44,488 bases of DNA from Burkholderiales bacterium (GTDB lineage: Bacteria; Pseudomonadota; Gammaproteobacteria; Burkholderiales; Burkholderiaceae_D): positions 13,536-58,023 of the forward strand of contig JAPLQC010000087.1 of the NCBI GenBank assembly GCA_026399895.1, read 5' to 3'. Below the pieces are notes generated by a model that searched no databases, was not told where the DNA came from, and saw only the letters and a list, made by a program, of their open reading frames with translations. Below, piece after piece: positions 18,658 through 27,955 of the stretch (positions are counted from its first letter, which is position 1; every line of letters begins with the position of its first letter). Made by a program: the position numbers and the translations under genes.

Positions 18658-19701
18658 ATGCGACCTACTTCACCAGTGCGATTGACGCGCACGACAGAGC
18701 CCATCTACAACGCAGGCAATCCCTATGTAGTACTGAGTCCGAGTGGTAATCCGAGGAACATCCGAACGATCTACGAAGTTATTCGTGGAGAAAAAAATAG
18801 CCAAGTACTACACGCAGACTATACGGTGACGGGTAAGCCATGGGTTGGCTTTGGCAACAAGAATCATAAATACGATGAAGATTCTGTGGCCGTTGCCAAT
18901 ATGAGAAAACAAAGGCAAGAATTAGTAGAGATTCTGCTGAGAACAACCGAGACCATCGAAAAAAAATTCAAATACCTGACGCAAAAGCAGCGCGATGCAA
19001 ACCGTGCATTGAAAATATTTGCCATCACAGCGCCACTCGATCGAGACATCAAAGTAGGCGATATCAAATCGCACCTGAAACTATTGAATCGTGCCTACGC
19101 AGCCTCGGCCACCAAAGCATGGCAAGAGAAAGAAATTGACCCTTACCGCGACCACTCCGATGCACAGAAAATTAAGCGTCAACGAGCACGGCAGTTTTTG
19201 AACATGGAACCCTCAACCCGGCTAATGCTGGTCAATACACTGACGCGATCGGAAGACCGGGGCCCGGAGCAAGCAATATCGGGCATCAAGGCCATGGAAG
19301 ATTTTCTGCGTAACTTTCTTAATCCGAAAGAAAGCTATCGAGAGATGGTCAGAAAAGTCAGCGACAACGCTGAGCTACAGTTTTTCTGTCACCGTTGGTT
19401 GAGCGCCCATCCGCTGAGCGGAAAAAAAGGAAATGTTTATCAGGCGACCACCAAGCTCACACCATACCCATGGTCCCGTCTGCTGGACACCTTGTGCCGA
19501 CTCATTATCAAAGAAACTCGCCGCCAAACCGTCATTGTTTCAGACGATCATGCAATAACTCGCAAGACAAGCATTGTATTCAGGCGTTCTTCACTGGCGA
19601 ATCTTCAGCACATCAAACCCGACATTCCAGTCAGTAGCAAGATCGACCTTAGCCTTTTCCCCTTCATGCAAAAAGTCGATGTAAAGACGCTAAGCGATTG
19701 A
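18658..19701 (+). CDS. Uncharacterised 347-residue protein
   Basis: I recognise no family. The protein is soluble, basic and helix-rich. The N-terminus is polar, without signal peptide (MRPTSPVRLTRTTEPIYN). A Lys/Arg/Glu-rich segment at about 70-125 could form a long helix pair. A conserved-looking FLNMEPSTRLMLVNTLTRSEDRGPEQ block lies near 180-205. No membrane segments or cysteine pairs are seen. It sits alone between the thiamin operon and uvrD, both housekeeping, with its own ribosome site, so it looks like an insertion. The overall character (polar disordered N-terminus, no homology to housekeeping proteins) would suit a secreted effector, as for the gene at 42228, but nothing in the sequence proves that. 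Confidence 0.75.
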   Translation: MRPTSPVRLTRTTEPIYNAGNPYVVLSPSGNPRNIRTIYEVIRGEKNSQVLHADYTVTGKPWVGFGNKNHKYDEDSVAVANMRKQRQELVEILLRTTETIEKKFKYLTQKQRDANRALKIFAITAPLDRDIKVGDIKSHLKLLNRAYAASATKAWQEKEIDPYRDHSDAQKIKRQRARQFLNMEPSTRLMLVNTLTRSEDRGPEQAISGIKAMEDFLRNFLNPKESYREMVRKVSDNAELQFFCHRWLSAHPLSGKKGNVYQATTKLTPYPWSRLLDTLCRLIIKETRRQTVIVSDDHAITRKTSIVFRRSSLANLQHIKPDIPVSSKIDLSLFPFMQKVDVKTLSD

Positions 19702-19721
19702 TCGGCCGGGCGTATCACGAT

Positions 19722-19750
19722 TGACGGCGTGTCTCTGCGTCACGCCGTCA
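19722..19750. repeat. Perfect 10-bp inverted repeat abutting the uvrD -10 box
   Basis: TGACGGCGTG (19722-19731) and CACGCCGTCA (19741-19750) are perfect complements with a 9-base loop. The right arm ends directly against TATAAT (19751-19756). It could be an operator, or the terminator hairpin of the orphan gene that ends at 19701. It has no T-run apart from TATAAT. Confidence 0.75.
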
Positions 19751-19756
19751 TATAAT
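19751..19756 (+). promoter_or_regulatory. Probable -10 box of uvrD
   Basis: A perfect TATAAT stands 6 bp ahead of the start codon. If used, the message would be nearly leaderless. A TTGACG at 19721 is 24 bp upstream, too far for a standard -35. Confidence 0.4.
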
Positions 19757-19762
19757 CGCAGG

Positions 19763-22042
19763 ATGCAAAACCTCCTGCACAACCTCAATCCCGAGCAGCT
19801 CGCTGCAGTCACCTTACCCGCCCAGCCCGCGCTGATTCTCGCGGGCGCAGGCTCCGGCAAAACCCGTGTGCTGACCACGCGTATTGCCTGGTTGATTCAA
19901 ACCATGCAGATCTCGCCAGCGGGCCTGCTGGCTGTCACCTTTACGAATAAAGCTGCCAAGGAAATGCTGGCGAGGTTGTCGGCCATGTTGCCGATCAATA
20001 CCCGTGGCATGTGGATCGGCACTTTTCATGGCGTATGTAATCGCTTGCTGCGCGCGCACCACCGAGATGCAGCGCTACCGCAAACATTCCAGATCCTTGA
20101 TATGGCAGATCAGCTATCGGCCATAAAACGTCTCATCAAGCGACTAAACGTCGACGACGAGAAATATCCCCCCAAGCAGCTGCAATACTTTATCAATAGC
20201 GCCAAAGACCAAGGCTTGCGCTCGCATGCCGTTGATGCGCATGATGACTTCACCCGCAAGTTTGTCGAGTTATATGCCGCTTATGATGAGCAATGCCAGC
20301 GCGAGGGTGTGGTCGACTTTGCAGAGCTACTGCTGCGCAGCTACGAGCTGCTGTCACGCAACCAACCGCTGCGGGAGCATTATCAGGCGCGCTTCAAGCA
20401 TATCTTGGTTGATGAGTTTCAGGATACGAATGATCTGCAGTACCAATGGCTAAAGCTGATCGCCGGTCAACACAACTCCGTTTTTGCAGTAGGCGATGAC
20501 GATCAGAGTATTTATGCGTTTCGCGGCGCTAATGTTGGGAATATGGCTGCATTCGAGCGTGAATTTAATGTTCAGAATCTGATCAAGCTGGAGCAAAACT
20601 ATCGCTCGCACGGTCATATTCTTGATTCGGCTAATCAACTCATCGCTCACAATACCAACCGACTCGGAAAAAATCTGCGTACCGACGCGGGTCATGGCGA
20701 GCAAATTCGGATTTACGAAGCGTCGAGCGATCTGCAAGAAGCACAGTGGCTGATCGAAGAAATGAAAAGTCTCATCAATGAGGGCTGGCTACGCAGCGAG
20801 ATCGCGGTTCTCTATCGATCGAATGCGCAGTCACGCGTGATCGAGTACGCGCTGTTCACTGCCGCACTACCGTATCGGGTGTATGGCGGCCAGCGGTTCT
20901 TTGAGCGGGCCGAGGTCAAGCATGCGATTGCGTATCTGCAGCTAATCGACAATCCGCACAATGATTCAGCATTTCTGCGGGTGGTGAATTTTCCGACGCG
21001 CGGCATTGGCGCGCGTTCTATCGAGCAGTTACAAGATGCGGCTAGGCAGTACGGCGTGTCTTTATACGCAGCGGTGCCATATGTGGCCGGCAAGGCGGGC
21101 AGTTCGCTGGGTGGTTTCGTCAAGCTAATCGAGGGAATGCGCTTCGAAACCCAGCAGCTTCCACTTCCCGAAATGGTGCAGGTGATGCTGGAGAAGAGTA
21201 CGCTTATTGTCCATTATCAGGGCGAAAAAGAAGGCGCTGACCGAATCGAAAACCTGGAGCAGCTCATCGCTGCAGCAACCGTATTTGTATCTGAAGAAGG
21301 CTTTGGTCTGGATGCGCCAGCACTGCTCGGACCGCAAGCACATGCTGCACAAAATTCCGTACTCACGATGGGTGATGGTACTGAAATCATCGATGCCGAT
21401 GCGCCTTTGGCAGCAGTGATGTCACCGCTATCAGCATTCCTTTCGCATGCGTCACTTGAAGCTGGCGACAATCAGGCACAAGCCGGGCAGGATGCGATAC
21501 AGCTGATGACCGTGCACTCTGCCAAGGGCTTGGAGTTTGATGCAGTCTTTATCACCGGTTTGGAAGAGGGCTTGTTCCCGCACGAGAACAGCGAAGAGTC
21601 TGATGATGGCGTCGAGGAAGAAAGACGTCTAATGTATGTTGCGATAACCCGCGCACGCAAGCGCCTGTATATGAGTTTCTCGCAGACGCGCATGCTGCAC
21701 GGCCAAACCCGTTACAACATGAAGTCACGTTTCTTCGATGAATTGCCGGAAGATAGTCTGAAGTGGCTTTCACCGAAAGTGCAGAGTCATTGGTTCGGTG
21801 CATCGCAGATCAAAGCAGCTTGGGTCGATGCGCCCGAGCTTGGCAGCAACCAGATCGCGCAGAAAATGAACCGCGATGTGGGCTGGCGTATCGGTGAAAG
21901 CGTGCATCACGCTAAGTTTGGCGATGGTGTCATCGTGAATATCGAAGGCAGTGGCGCCCAAGCCCGGGCGCACATTAACTTCGGCCGCAATGGTATGAAG
22001 CTGTTGGATTTGGGTGTGGCGAAGTTGGAGCGAAGCCCTTGA
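19763..22042 (+). CDS. uvrD: UvrD/PcrA-type superfamily 1 DNA helicase
   Basis: The protein has 759 residues from ATG 19763 (the frame extends to 19721 but the family begins with LLHNLNPEQLAAV). Walker A is AGAGSGKTRVLTTR, motif Ia AVTFTNKAAKEM, motif II ILVDEFQDTNDLQY and motif III VGDDDQSIYAFRGA. Later motifs include LMTVHSAKGLEFDAVF and EERRLMYVAITRAR, and a Tudor-like C-terminal tail ends the protein. It unwinds DNA 3' to 5' in nucleotide-excision and mismatch repair. It converges with the genes at 22060 onward. Confidence 0.96.
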   Translation: MQNLLHNLNPEQLAAVTLPAQPALILAGAGSGKTRVLTTRIAWLIQTMQISPAGLLAVTFTNKAAKEMLARLSAMLPINTRGMWIGTFHGVCNRLLRAHHRDAALPQTFQILDMADQLSAIKRLIKRLNVDDEKYPPKQLQYFINSAKDQGLRSHAVDAHDDFTRKFVELYAAYDEQCQREGVVDFAELLLRSYELLSRNQPLREHYQARFKHILVDEFQDTNDLQYQWLKLIAGQHNSVFAVGDDDQSIYAFRGANVGNMAAFEREFNVQNLIKLEQNYRSHGHILDSANQLIAHNTNRLGKNLRTDAGHGEQIRIYEASSDLQEAQWLIEEMKSLINEGWLRSEIAVLYRSNAQSRVIEYALFTAALPYRVYGGQRFFERAEVKHAIAYLQLIDNPHNDSAFLRVVNFPTRGIGARSIEQLQDAARQYGVSLYAAVPYVAGKAGSSLGGFVKLIEGMRFETQQLPLPEMVQVMLEKSTLIVHYQGEKEGADRIENLEQLIAAATVFVSEEGFGLDAPALLGPQAHAAQNSVLTMGDGTEIIDADAPLAAVMSPLSAFLSHASLEAGDNQAQAGQDAIQLMTVHSAKGLEFDAVFITGLEEGLFPHENSEESDDGVEEERRLMYVAITRARKRLYMSFSQTRMLHGQTRYNMKSRFFDELPEDSLKWLSPKVQSHWFGASQIKAAWVDAPELGSNQIAQKMNRDVGWRIGESVHHAKFGDGVIVNIEGSGAQARAHINFGRNGMKLLDLGVAKLERSP

Positions 22043-22059
22043 AAGCTTTACCTCCATAT

Positions 22060-22479
22060 TTATTCTGACTGGAGCTTCGGATGGTCACTGAGCATTAGTA
22101 AAGAAGTCTTGAAAACATTTAAGTCTCGGTCCTGATAAGAATTTATGTTTTTCATAAATGAATCGGCGGTCACAACAAATTCTGTACCACCACGAAGAGT
22201 CATGGGCTTTTTGAGATTCAGATCCGAGGGTAAGTCCATCGATCCCACTTTAGATTGGATATACGCTCGGGCCGTCTTTTCTGTCATCAGGGTGTAACCC
22301 TTGGCTTTCATGTGCAGGTGTGAAAGCGTATCTGAACCAGCACTTTTCAGTATTGTTTGGCCAGTTTTTTTATCAAACTTTTCATACATTAAACCACCAA
22401 CTTTTCCGTCCTTGTTTGGAGTTGGAGTTTGGAGGTCGAAATGTTGAGTGTTGCTTTTTCCTATACCTGAAGTAGTCAT
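22060..22479 (-). CDS. Uncharacterised 139-residue protein
   Basis: I recognise no family. ATG 22479 is preferred to 22554 because GGAAG stands 6 bases upstream of it. The protein is hydrophilic without signal peptide. It begins MTTSGIGKSNTQHFDLQTP, then has a polar middle (GGLMYEKFDKKTGQTILK) and a region LRGGTEFVVTADSFMKNI. It is inserted between uvrD and the conserved BPSS1780-thrB-DUF2782 block. Its small size, Ser/Thr/Lys-rich front and orphan status recall the other two orphan genes of the window. Confidence 0.6.
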   Translation of the reverse strand: MTTSGIGKSNTQHFDLQTPTPNKDGKVGGLMYEKFDKKTGQTILKSAGSDTLSHLHMKAKGYTLMTEKTARAYIQSKVGSMDLPSDLNLKKPMTLRGGTEFVVTADSFMKNINSYQDRDLNVFKTSLLMLSDHPKLQSE

Positions 22480-22585
22480 TTGATTCTTCCCAGAACAATT
22501 ACAAAAAGCTTTTGTTGTATAAAAGCTGCAGAATTCGATTGCATTACTTCGCAAACCAAATTCATAAGGTCTGTGGAGAACAAAT

Positions 22586-23353
22586 TTAGTTTTGTTCCGG
22601 CCGTTCGAAAACCGCCGTATAGGTGGGATAGAAAGAGCAGTACATCACGAGGGTGAGGATGACCGACAGCGGCATCAGCAGCATGACGGTCACAAGAGTC
22701 TTGCCGAGGAGCAAGCTGAGAAGGGCGCTGATGATGGCGGGTGCGGCGATGCCGATCATCACCCAGCCGAGGGAGTAGGCAAGGAAAGCCTTGCCGCAGC
22801 GGCGCACCGCAAAGAAGCTATAAAAAATCGCTTTGAACAGCCCCATGCGTTGCCAGGTCGCCAGCGCTGCCGCATGCCAGAACCCCATTGCAAAGGGTAG
22901 ATACACCAGCGCCGAGAACAGCATCGCCAATGGCAAGTTATCAGCGGTGATGTTTTTTTCATCGTCCGGCTTGATCTGGCCAGACAGTAGTTTCCAGAAG
23001 GTGCCACCGTCCACTAGTGCTGAAGCGGCAATGGCCAGCGTGGCGGCCAGCATATAAAGCGCGCCTAGCTTGAGCAAGGTACCCAATGCGGGTGATCGGA
23101 ATGCAGTCAGCAGCAGCGAGGGCTTGACCTTGCGATCTGCTTCAATCTCGACGCAGGCCTGCATGAAAGCCATGGTAAAGGCCGGTACCAGCATGAGCGG
23201 TAACAGTTGCCCAATCAGGGGGATGAGCGACAGCGAGAACATCAGCAGCATGTACAACAAGAACAGCATGGATAGCTCGGAAGGCTGACGCCTGAACAAA
23301 GCAAAGCCCTGTTTGATCCAGCCAATACCCTCTTTCGCTGCAATGCTGTCCAT
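22586..23353 (-). CDS. BPSS1780 family membrane protein
   Basis: The protein has 255 residues with about five or six membrane helices (for example LSMLFLLYMLLMFSLSLIPL and LLKLGALYMLAATLAIAASAL). The N-terminus IGWIKQGFALFRRQP and the general layout match the BPSS1780-type inner-membrane proteins that typically sit beside type II thrB in Betaproteobacteria. Function unknown. The start overlaps the thrB stop by one base, so the pair is coupled. Confidence 0.82.
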   Translation of the reverse strand: MDSIAAKEGIGWIKQGFALFRRQPSELSMLFLLYMLLMFSLSLIPLIGQLLPLMLVPAFTMAFMQACVEIEADRKVKPSLLLTAFRSPALGTLLKLGALYMLAATLAIAASALVDGGTFWKLLSGQIKPDDEKNITADNLPLAMLFSALVYLPFAMGFWHAAALATWQRMGLFKAIFYSFFAVRRCGKAFLAYSLGWVMIGIAAPAIISALLSLLLGKTLVTVMLLMPLSVILTLVMYCSFYPTYTAVFERPEQN

Positions 23354-24309
23354 CAGCCTAGTCCCTCGACGGGGTGTTTTATCCGATGCCGAAGAATGCG
23401 CTCGAAATGCGTCGGGTCGTGTGCTGTCAGCATCTCGGCTTCGCGTGGCAAATAAAAATCATACAGCCGTGAAATCCAGAATCGCAGCGCTGCCGCGCGC
23501 AACATGGCAGGCCATGCGTCCGATTCTTCCGAGGTGAAAGGACGAACCGCATGATAGGCATCAACCAGAGCGCGTACGCGTGCTGCATCCGTTGCGCCAG
23601 AATCCAGATCAATACACCAGTCGTTCACTGTAACCGCCACATCAAACAACCAGCGGTCGCAACCGGCAAAATAGAAATCGAAAAAGCCCGACAGCTGCTC
23701 ACCATTGAACATGACGTTGTTGCGGAACAGATCGGCGTGGATTGGTCCGCTGGGTAAGGATGGGTAGATGGTCGATGCTGCAAAGTTTTCTTGAAACTGC
23801 ATCTCTGCGCGTAATAGCTGCTGATTGTCATCAGTCAGGTAGGGCAGCACGACAGGGGTTGTTTCGCGCCACCAGCTCAAGCCGCGCAGATTCGGCTGGT
23901 AGAGCGGATAGTCGTGTGCTGCCAAGTGCATACGCGCCAGCATGGCACCAACACTGGCGCAATGCAGCGGTTGTGGTGCGGGTACCCAGTCGCCATGCAG
24001 TCGGCTGACGATAGCCGCGGGCTTGCCTTGCAAGCGGTGCAGGATCTCGCCTTGGTCATTGGCGATCGGCGCCGGCACGAGTACATCGCGCTCGGCAAGA
24101 TGGCGCATCAGATTCAAGTAAAACGGCAGCTGCTCGAAGCTGAGTTTTTCGAAAATCGTTAGCACGTACTCGCCACGATCGGTGAACAGGAAAAAATTAC
24201 TGTTCTCGATACCAGACGAGATGCCCTGAATGGATCGTACTGTGCCGATCGGAAACTTGGCTGCCCAAGGAATGATCTCGTCGAGCGTAACCGGGGTGAA
24301 AACTGCCAT
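23353..24309 (-). CDS. thrB: Homoserine kinase, ThrB2 (APH-fold) type
   Basis: The protein has 318 residues and the aminoglycoside-phosphotransferase fold rather than the GHMP fold of enteric ThrB. It begins [19 protein letters not shown]. The ATP-binding strand is [13 protein letters not shown], the catalytic loop is [14 protein letters not shown] and the metal site [23 protein letters not shown]. It phosphorylates homoserine in threonine synthesis. Threonine synthase is not in the window. A terminator separates it from the upstream DUF2782 gene on the same strand. Confidence 0.94.
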   Translation of the reverse strand: MAVFTPVTLDEIIPWAAKFPIGTVRSIQGISSGIENSNFFLFTDRGEYVLTIFEKLSFEQLPFYLNLMRHLAERDVLVPAPIANDQGEILHRLQGKPAAIVSRLHGDWVPAPQPLHCASVGAMLARMHLAAHDYPLYQPNLRGLSWWRETTPVVLPYLTDDNQQLLRAEMQFQENFAASTIYPSLPSGPIHADLFRNNVMFNGEQLSGFFDFYFAGCDRWLFDVAVTVNDWCIDLDSGATDAARVRALVDAYHAVRPFTSEESDAWPAMLRAAALRFWISRLYDFYLPREAEMLTAHDPTHFERILRHRIKHPVEGLG

Positions 24310-24316
24310 GGTGGAT

Positions 24317-24341
24317 AAAAAAATGCCCGGCGGCGCCGGGC
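24317..24341 (-). terminator. Intrinsic terminator after the DUF2782 gene
   Basis: On the minus strand GCCCGGC and GCCGGGC pair perfectly around a 3-base loop and are followed by A then seven T. It lies 8 bp past the DUF2782 stop and just upstream of thrB, so thrB needs its own promoter or read-through. Confidence 0.85.
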
Positions 24342-24348
24342 GCAGAAT

Positions 24349-24684
24349 TCATCGGTTGGGTGGAGGCATGGCGCCGCGGTCGTCCACTGGCTTGGACCGG
24401 AACTGAATAATCTCCCAAGTCGCCGCGCGTCCCCCTTCCTGATAGTAAGGGATCTGCTCAGTCGGCGTGACATGGTAAATATTGTCGCCACGTTGAACGC
24501 GAACCGAGGTGACGGCGTTTTGTTCGCGGATTTGGGTAATTTTGGTCCGCCCATCTGGGATCAGACTGCCGGCGTATGGATCATCCAGCAGGTTCTCAGC
24601 CGAGGCACCCGTCGACAAAATTGATAACACAGCACCAACACCAAGCAGCCGGGACTGACGCAGTAGGGCAGCTAGCGATTTCAT
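24349..24684 (-). CDS. DUF2782 family secreted protein
   Basis: The protein has 111 residues from ATG 24684; a longer frame to 24729 would displace the signal peptide. The signal sequence (about 1-32, ending ASA) is followed by DPYAGSLIPDGRTKITQIREQNAVTSVRVQRGDNIYHVTP and later GGRAATWEIIQFRS, the DUF2782 pattern. It is probably periplasmic; function unknown. It stands divergent from polA, a common arrangement in Betaproteobacteria. Confidence 0.85.
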   Translation of the reverse strand: MKSLAALLRQSRLLGVGAVLSILSTGASAENLLDDPYAGSLIPDGRTKITQIREQNAVTSVRVQRGDNIYHVTPTEQIPYYQEGGRAATWEIIQFRSKPVDDRGAMPPPNR

Positions 24685-24867
24685 CGGTATCCCCGCAGTG
24701 AACGCCGCTATTTGGGCGCGATGGCTCATTCTAACAAACCATCTCGAAGCTAACTCAGACCGCGGGCAAGCCTCAACCCTGACTCACCCCGGCCGCTACC
24801 CCTGATGCCGCCCCGACAGGGTCTCAAGCTGGCAATTGAGCCGGGGAACTCTGCGATAATCAAAGCG

Positions 24868-27639
24868 ATGAACAAGACCTTGTTGTTGGTGGATGGCTCG
24901 AGCTATCTGTACCGAGCCTTTCATGCGATGCCGGATTTGCGCAACGCAGACGACGTGCCCACGGGTGCGATCTACGGCATGATCAATATGCTGCGTCGGC
25001 TGCGCCAAGACTATGCCGCCGACCATATCGCCTGCGTGTTTGATGCCAAGGGCAAGACCTTTCGCGACGATATGTACCCCGAGTACAAGGCGCATCGGCC
25101 ATCCATGCCAGAAGACTTGGCCCGACAAATCGAACCCATCCATGAAGTCGTCAGGGCACTCGGCTGGCCGATTCTGATGGTCGAGGGCATTGAAGCCGAC
25201 GATGTGATTGGCACGCTGGCCACCGAGGCAACTGCGCTCGGCTTGAAAACCATTATCTCAACGGGCGACAAAGATTTAGCGCAACTGGTGAATGATCAGG
25301 TCACCTTGGTCAACACCATGAGCAATGAGACCTTGGACCGTAACGGCGTAGTTGGCAAATTCGGTGTGCCTCCCGAGCGCATTGTGGATTACCTCACCTT
25401 GGTCGGCGATACCGTGGATAACGTCCCCGGCGTTGAGAAGGTGGGCCCTAAGACAGCGGTCAAGTGGCTATCGCAATACGACAGCTTGGATGGTGTGATT
25501 ACACACGCTAATGAGATTGGCGGTGTGGTCGGCGAAAATCTGCGCAAGGCGCTCGACTGGTTACCCCTCGCACGGCAGTTGGTCACCGTAAAGTGTGACT
25601 GTGATTTGTCCGGACATCATGAATCAGTTCTGGCCTCGTTACAGCAAAGTGCAGAAGATAAACTGGCGCTGAAAGCTTTTTTCGAAAAAATGGGTTTTCG
25701 GACCTGGCTACGTGAATTGAACGCATCGCTCGCTGCGGGTCATGAATCAACAGCCAATGGTGAATCTGGCGCCTTATTCGCAGCCCACGGTGCAGATGAA
25801 GTTGAAACACCCTCAGTACCTGCAGCACCTGTCCAGAAACACTATGAGGCTGTTTTCACTGATGCCCAGTTGGATCAATGGATTGAAAAAATCAATGTCG
25901 CTGCGCTGACGGCAGTCGATACCGAGACCACCTCGCTGGATGTCCTTCATGCAGAGCTGGTGGGTATCTCGCTTTGCTGCGAGCCCGGTGTGGCAGCGTA
26001 CATTCCGGTGGCGCATCGCTATCCGGGTGCGCCAGCGCAGTTATCGCGTGACCATGTCCTAGCTAAGCTCAAGCCTTGGCTGGAAGATGCCACTAAGCCG
26101 AAGGTGGGGCAGCACCTGAAGTATGACTGCCATGTGCTTCAAAATTACGGTATTGATGTGCAGGGGATTGCGCACGACACACTTCTGGAATCGTACGTGG
26201 TGGAGTCGCATCGTAGCCACGATATGGACAGCCTTGCGTTACGTTGGCTGAGCCGAAAAACCCTTAGCTATGTCGAGATCTGTGGCAAGGGTGCTTCTCA
26301 GATCGGCTTTGATGAAGTTGATATCGAGCGTGCGACTGAATACGCTGCTGAAGATGCAGACATCACCTTGCAGCTGCACCAAACGCTCTGGCCAAAAATC
26401 GACAAGGTCGATGGGCTGCGTTTCATTTATCAAAGCATCGAGCTACCAACAGCGCGTGTACTGCAGCGTATTGAGCGCAATGGGGTATTCATTGATGTTC
26501 AACGTCTACAAGCGCAATCGCACGAGTTAGGCACTAAGCTGCTGCAACTAGAGCAGCAGGCGTATGAGCTGGCCGGTCAGCCATTCAATCTGAATTCACC
26601 CAAGCAGCTTGGTGAGATTTTTTTCGAGAAGCTGAAACATCCTGTCGTGAAAAAAACTGCCAGCGGCGCACCGTCGACGGATGAAGAGGTATTGCACAAA
26701 CTGGCCGAAGATTATCCGCTGCCGAAGTTGCTACTCGAGTATCGTGGCCTAGCCAAGCTGAAGTCGACCTATACCGACAAGCTGCCGAAAATGGTGAATC
26801 CGACCACGGGTCGGGTGCATACCAACTACGGGCAGGCAATCGCCGTCACAGGCCGCTTGTCTTCCAATGATCCGAACTTACAAAATATTCCGGTACGCAC
26901 CGCCGAAGGGCGCCGTATCCGCGAAGCCTTCATTGCCTCGCCCGGTAATGTGATTGTCTCTGCCGATTACTCGCAAATTGAATTACGCATCATGGCGCAT
27001 TTGTCTGAAGACCCCGCCATGTTGCGCGCTTTTGCGTCAGGTGAGGATATTCACCGCGCCACTGCCGCAGAGATTTTTGGTGTCAGTCTGGATGAGGTAC
27101 AAGCCGAGCAGCGTCGCGCCGCGAAGGTGATTAATTTTGGCCTGATCTATGGCATGAGCGCATTCGGTCTGGCGGGCAATCTTGGTATTGAGCGCGCCGC
27201 AGCACAGATGTACATGGAAAAATACTTCAACCGCTTCGCCGGTGTGAAACGTTTCATGGATGACTTGCGACAGCAAGCCAAGTCGCATGGATTCGTTGAA
27301 ACCGTATTTGGTCGACGCTTGTGGCTGCCCGAAATAAATTCACCCAACGGGCCGCGCCGACAGGCCGCCGAGCGCGCCGCGATTAATGCGCCGATGCAGG
27401 GGACAGCAGCCGATCTGATCAAACTCGCGATGATCGCTGTGCAAGACTGGCTAGACCGAGAGAAGCTGAAATCACTCATGGTGATGCAAGTGCATGATGA
27501 ACTGGTGCTCGATGTGCCAGAGAACGAGCTGGAACAGGTCAAGCAATCCTTACCGCAGCTGATGGCCGGTGTTGCGCAGTTGAAGGTGCCGTTGGTGGCG
27601 GATTTGGGATTTGGGCCCAACTGGGAACAAGCTCACTGA
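24868..27639 (+). CDS. polA: DNA polymerase I
   Basis: The protein has 923 residues from ATG 24868, with the full three-domain layout. The 5' nuclease comes first (LLVDGSSYLYRAFHAMPDLR, DVIGTLA). The 3'-5' proofreading domain shows an intact acidic motif (VDTETTSLD). The polymerase A domain shows VSADYSQIELRIMAH, RAAKVINFGLIYGMSAFG and QVHDELVLDVPE. It fills gaps in repair and removes RNA primers. The open frame upstream of 24868 is non-coding. The stop abuts an array of palindromic repeats. Confidence 0.97.
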   Translation: MNKTLLLVDGSSYLYRAFHAMPDLRNADDVPTGAIYGMINMLRRLRQDYAADHIACVFDAKGKTFRDDMYPEYKAHRPSMPEDLARQIEPIHEVVRALGWPILMVEGIEADDVIGTLATEATALGLKTIISTGDKDLAQLVNDQVTLVNTMSNETLDRNGVVGKFGVPPERIVDYLTLVGDTVDNVPGVEKVGPKTAVKWLSQYDSLDGVITHANEIGGVVGENLRKALDWLPLARQLVTVKCDCDLSGHHESVLASLQQSAEDKLALKAFFEKMGFRTWLRELNASLAAGHESTANGESGALFAAHGADEVETPSVPAAPVQKHYEAVFTDAQLDQWIEKINVAALTAVDTETTSLDVLHAELVGISLCCEPGVAAYIPVAHRYPGAPAQLSRDHVLAKLKPWLEDATKPKVGQHLKYDCHVLQNYGIDVQGIAHDTLLESYVVESHRSHDMDSLALRWLSRKTLSYVEICGKGASQIGFDEVDIERATEYAAEDADITLQLHQTLWPKIDKVDGLRFIYQSIELPTARVLQRIERNGVFIDVQRLQAQSHELGTKLLQLEQQAYELAGQPFNLNSPKQLGEIFFEKLKHPVVKKTASGAPSTDEEVLHKLAEDYPLPKLLLEYRGLAKLKSTYTDKLPKMVNPTTGRVHTNYGQAIAVTGRLSSNDPNLQNIPVRTAEGRRIREAFIASPGNVIVSADYSQIELRIMAHLSEDPAMLRAFASGEDIHRATAAEIFGVSLDEVQAEQRRAAKVINFGLIYGMSAFGLAGNLGIERAAAQMYMEKYFNRFAGVKRFMDDLRQQAKSHGFVETVFGRRLWLPEINSPNGPRRQAAERAAINAPMQGTAADLIKLAMIAVQDWLDREKLKSLMVMQVHDELVLDVPENELEQVKQSLPQLMAGVAQLKVPLVADLGFGPNWEQAH

Positions 27640-27640
27640 T

Positions 27641-27889
27641 CGCCTGGCGAAATCGATCGCTGGCTGCGTTGCACCTCCTAGCCGTACTAGCAGTACTGTC
27701 TTCGTCGGCGCGCCTTGCCAGCGATCGATTGCGCCAAGCTTTACTCGCCTGAGGAATTTGATCGCTGGCTGCGTTGGCAGTATCTTGCCGTACGTCGAGT
27801 ACTGTCTGCGATACTGCCGCCTTGCCATCGGCCTGACGAGACAGGCTCTACACGCCTGACGAAATCGGTCGCTGGCTGCGTCCGGCCAC
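27641..27889. repeat. Array of three ~106-bp imperfect palindromic tandem repeats
   Basis: The block CGCCTG..GAAAT.G.TCGCTGGCTGCGT begins at 27641, 27746 and 27853, i.e. every 105-107 bp; the third copy is cut short. Copy 1 has perfect 14-bp terminal arms, AATCGATCGCTGGC (27651-27664) and GCCAGCGATCGATT (27717-27730), around a centre with GTAC-TAGCA-GTAC. Copy 2 has internal arms GGCAGTATC (27776-27784) and GATACTGCC (27810-27818). The layout resembles dispersed palindromic (REP/BIME-like) elements placed just after genes. It may act as a transcript-end structure for polA. Confidence 0.75.
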
Positions 27890-27955
27890 GTAAAATAGCG
27901 GGTTTCTACAAACGGTACGGCTTATTTCACCGTAACGGCAACCGAGGAAATTCAA

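Noticed and set aside
27641..27889. CRISPR array
   Set aside because: Units are ~106 bp, internally palindromic and without unique spacers of constant length.
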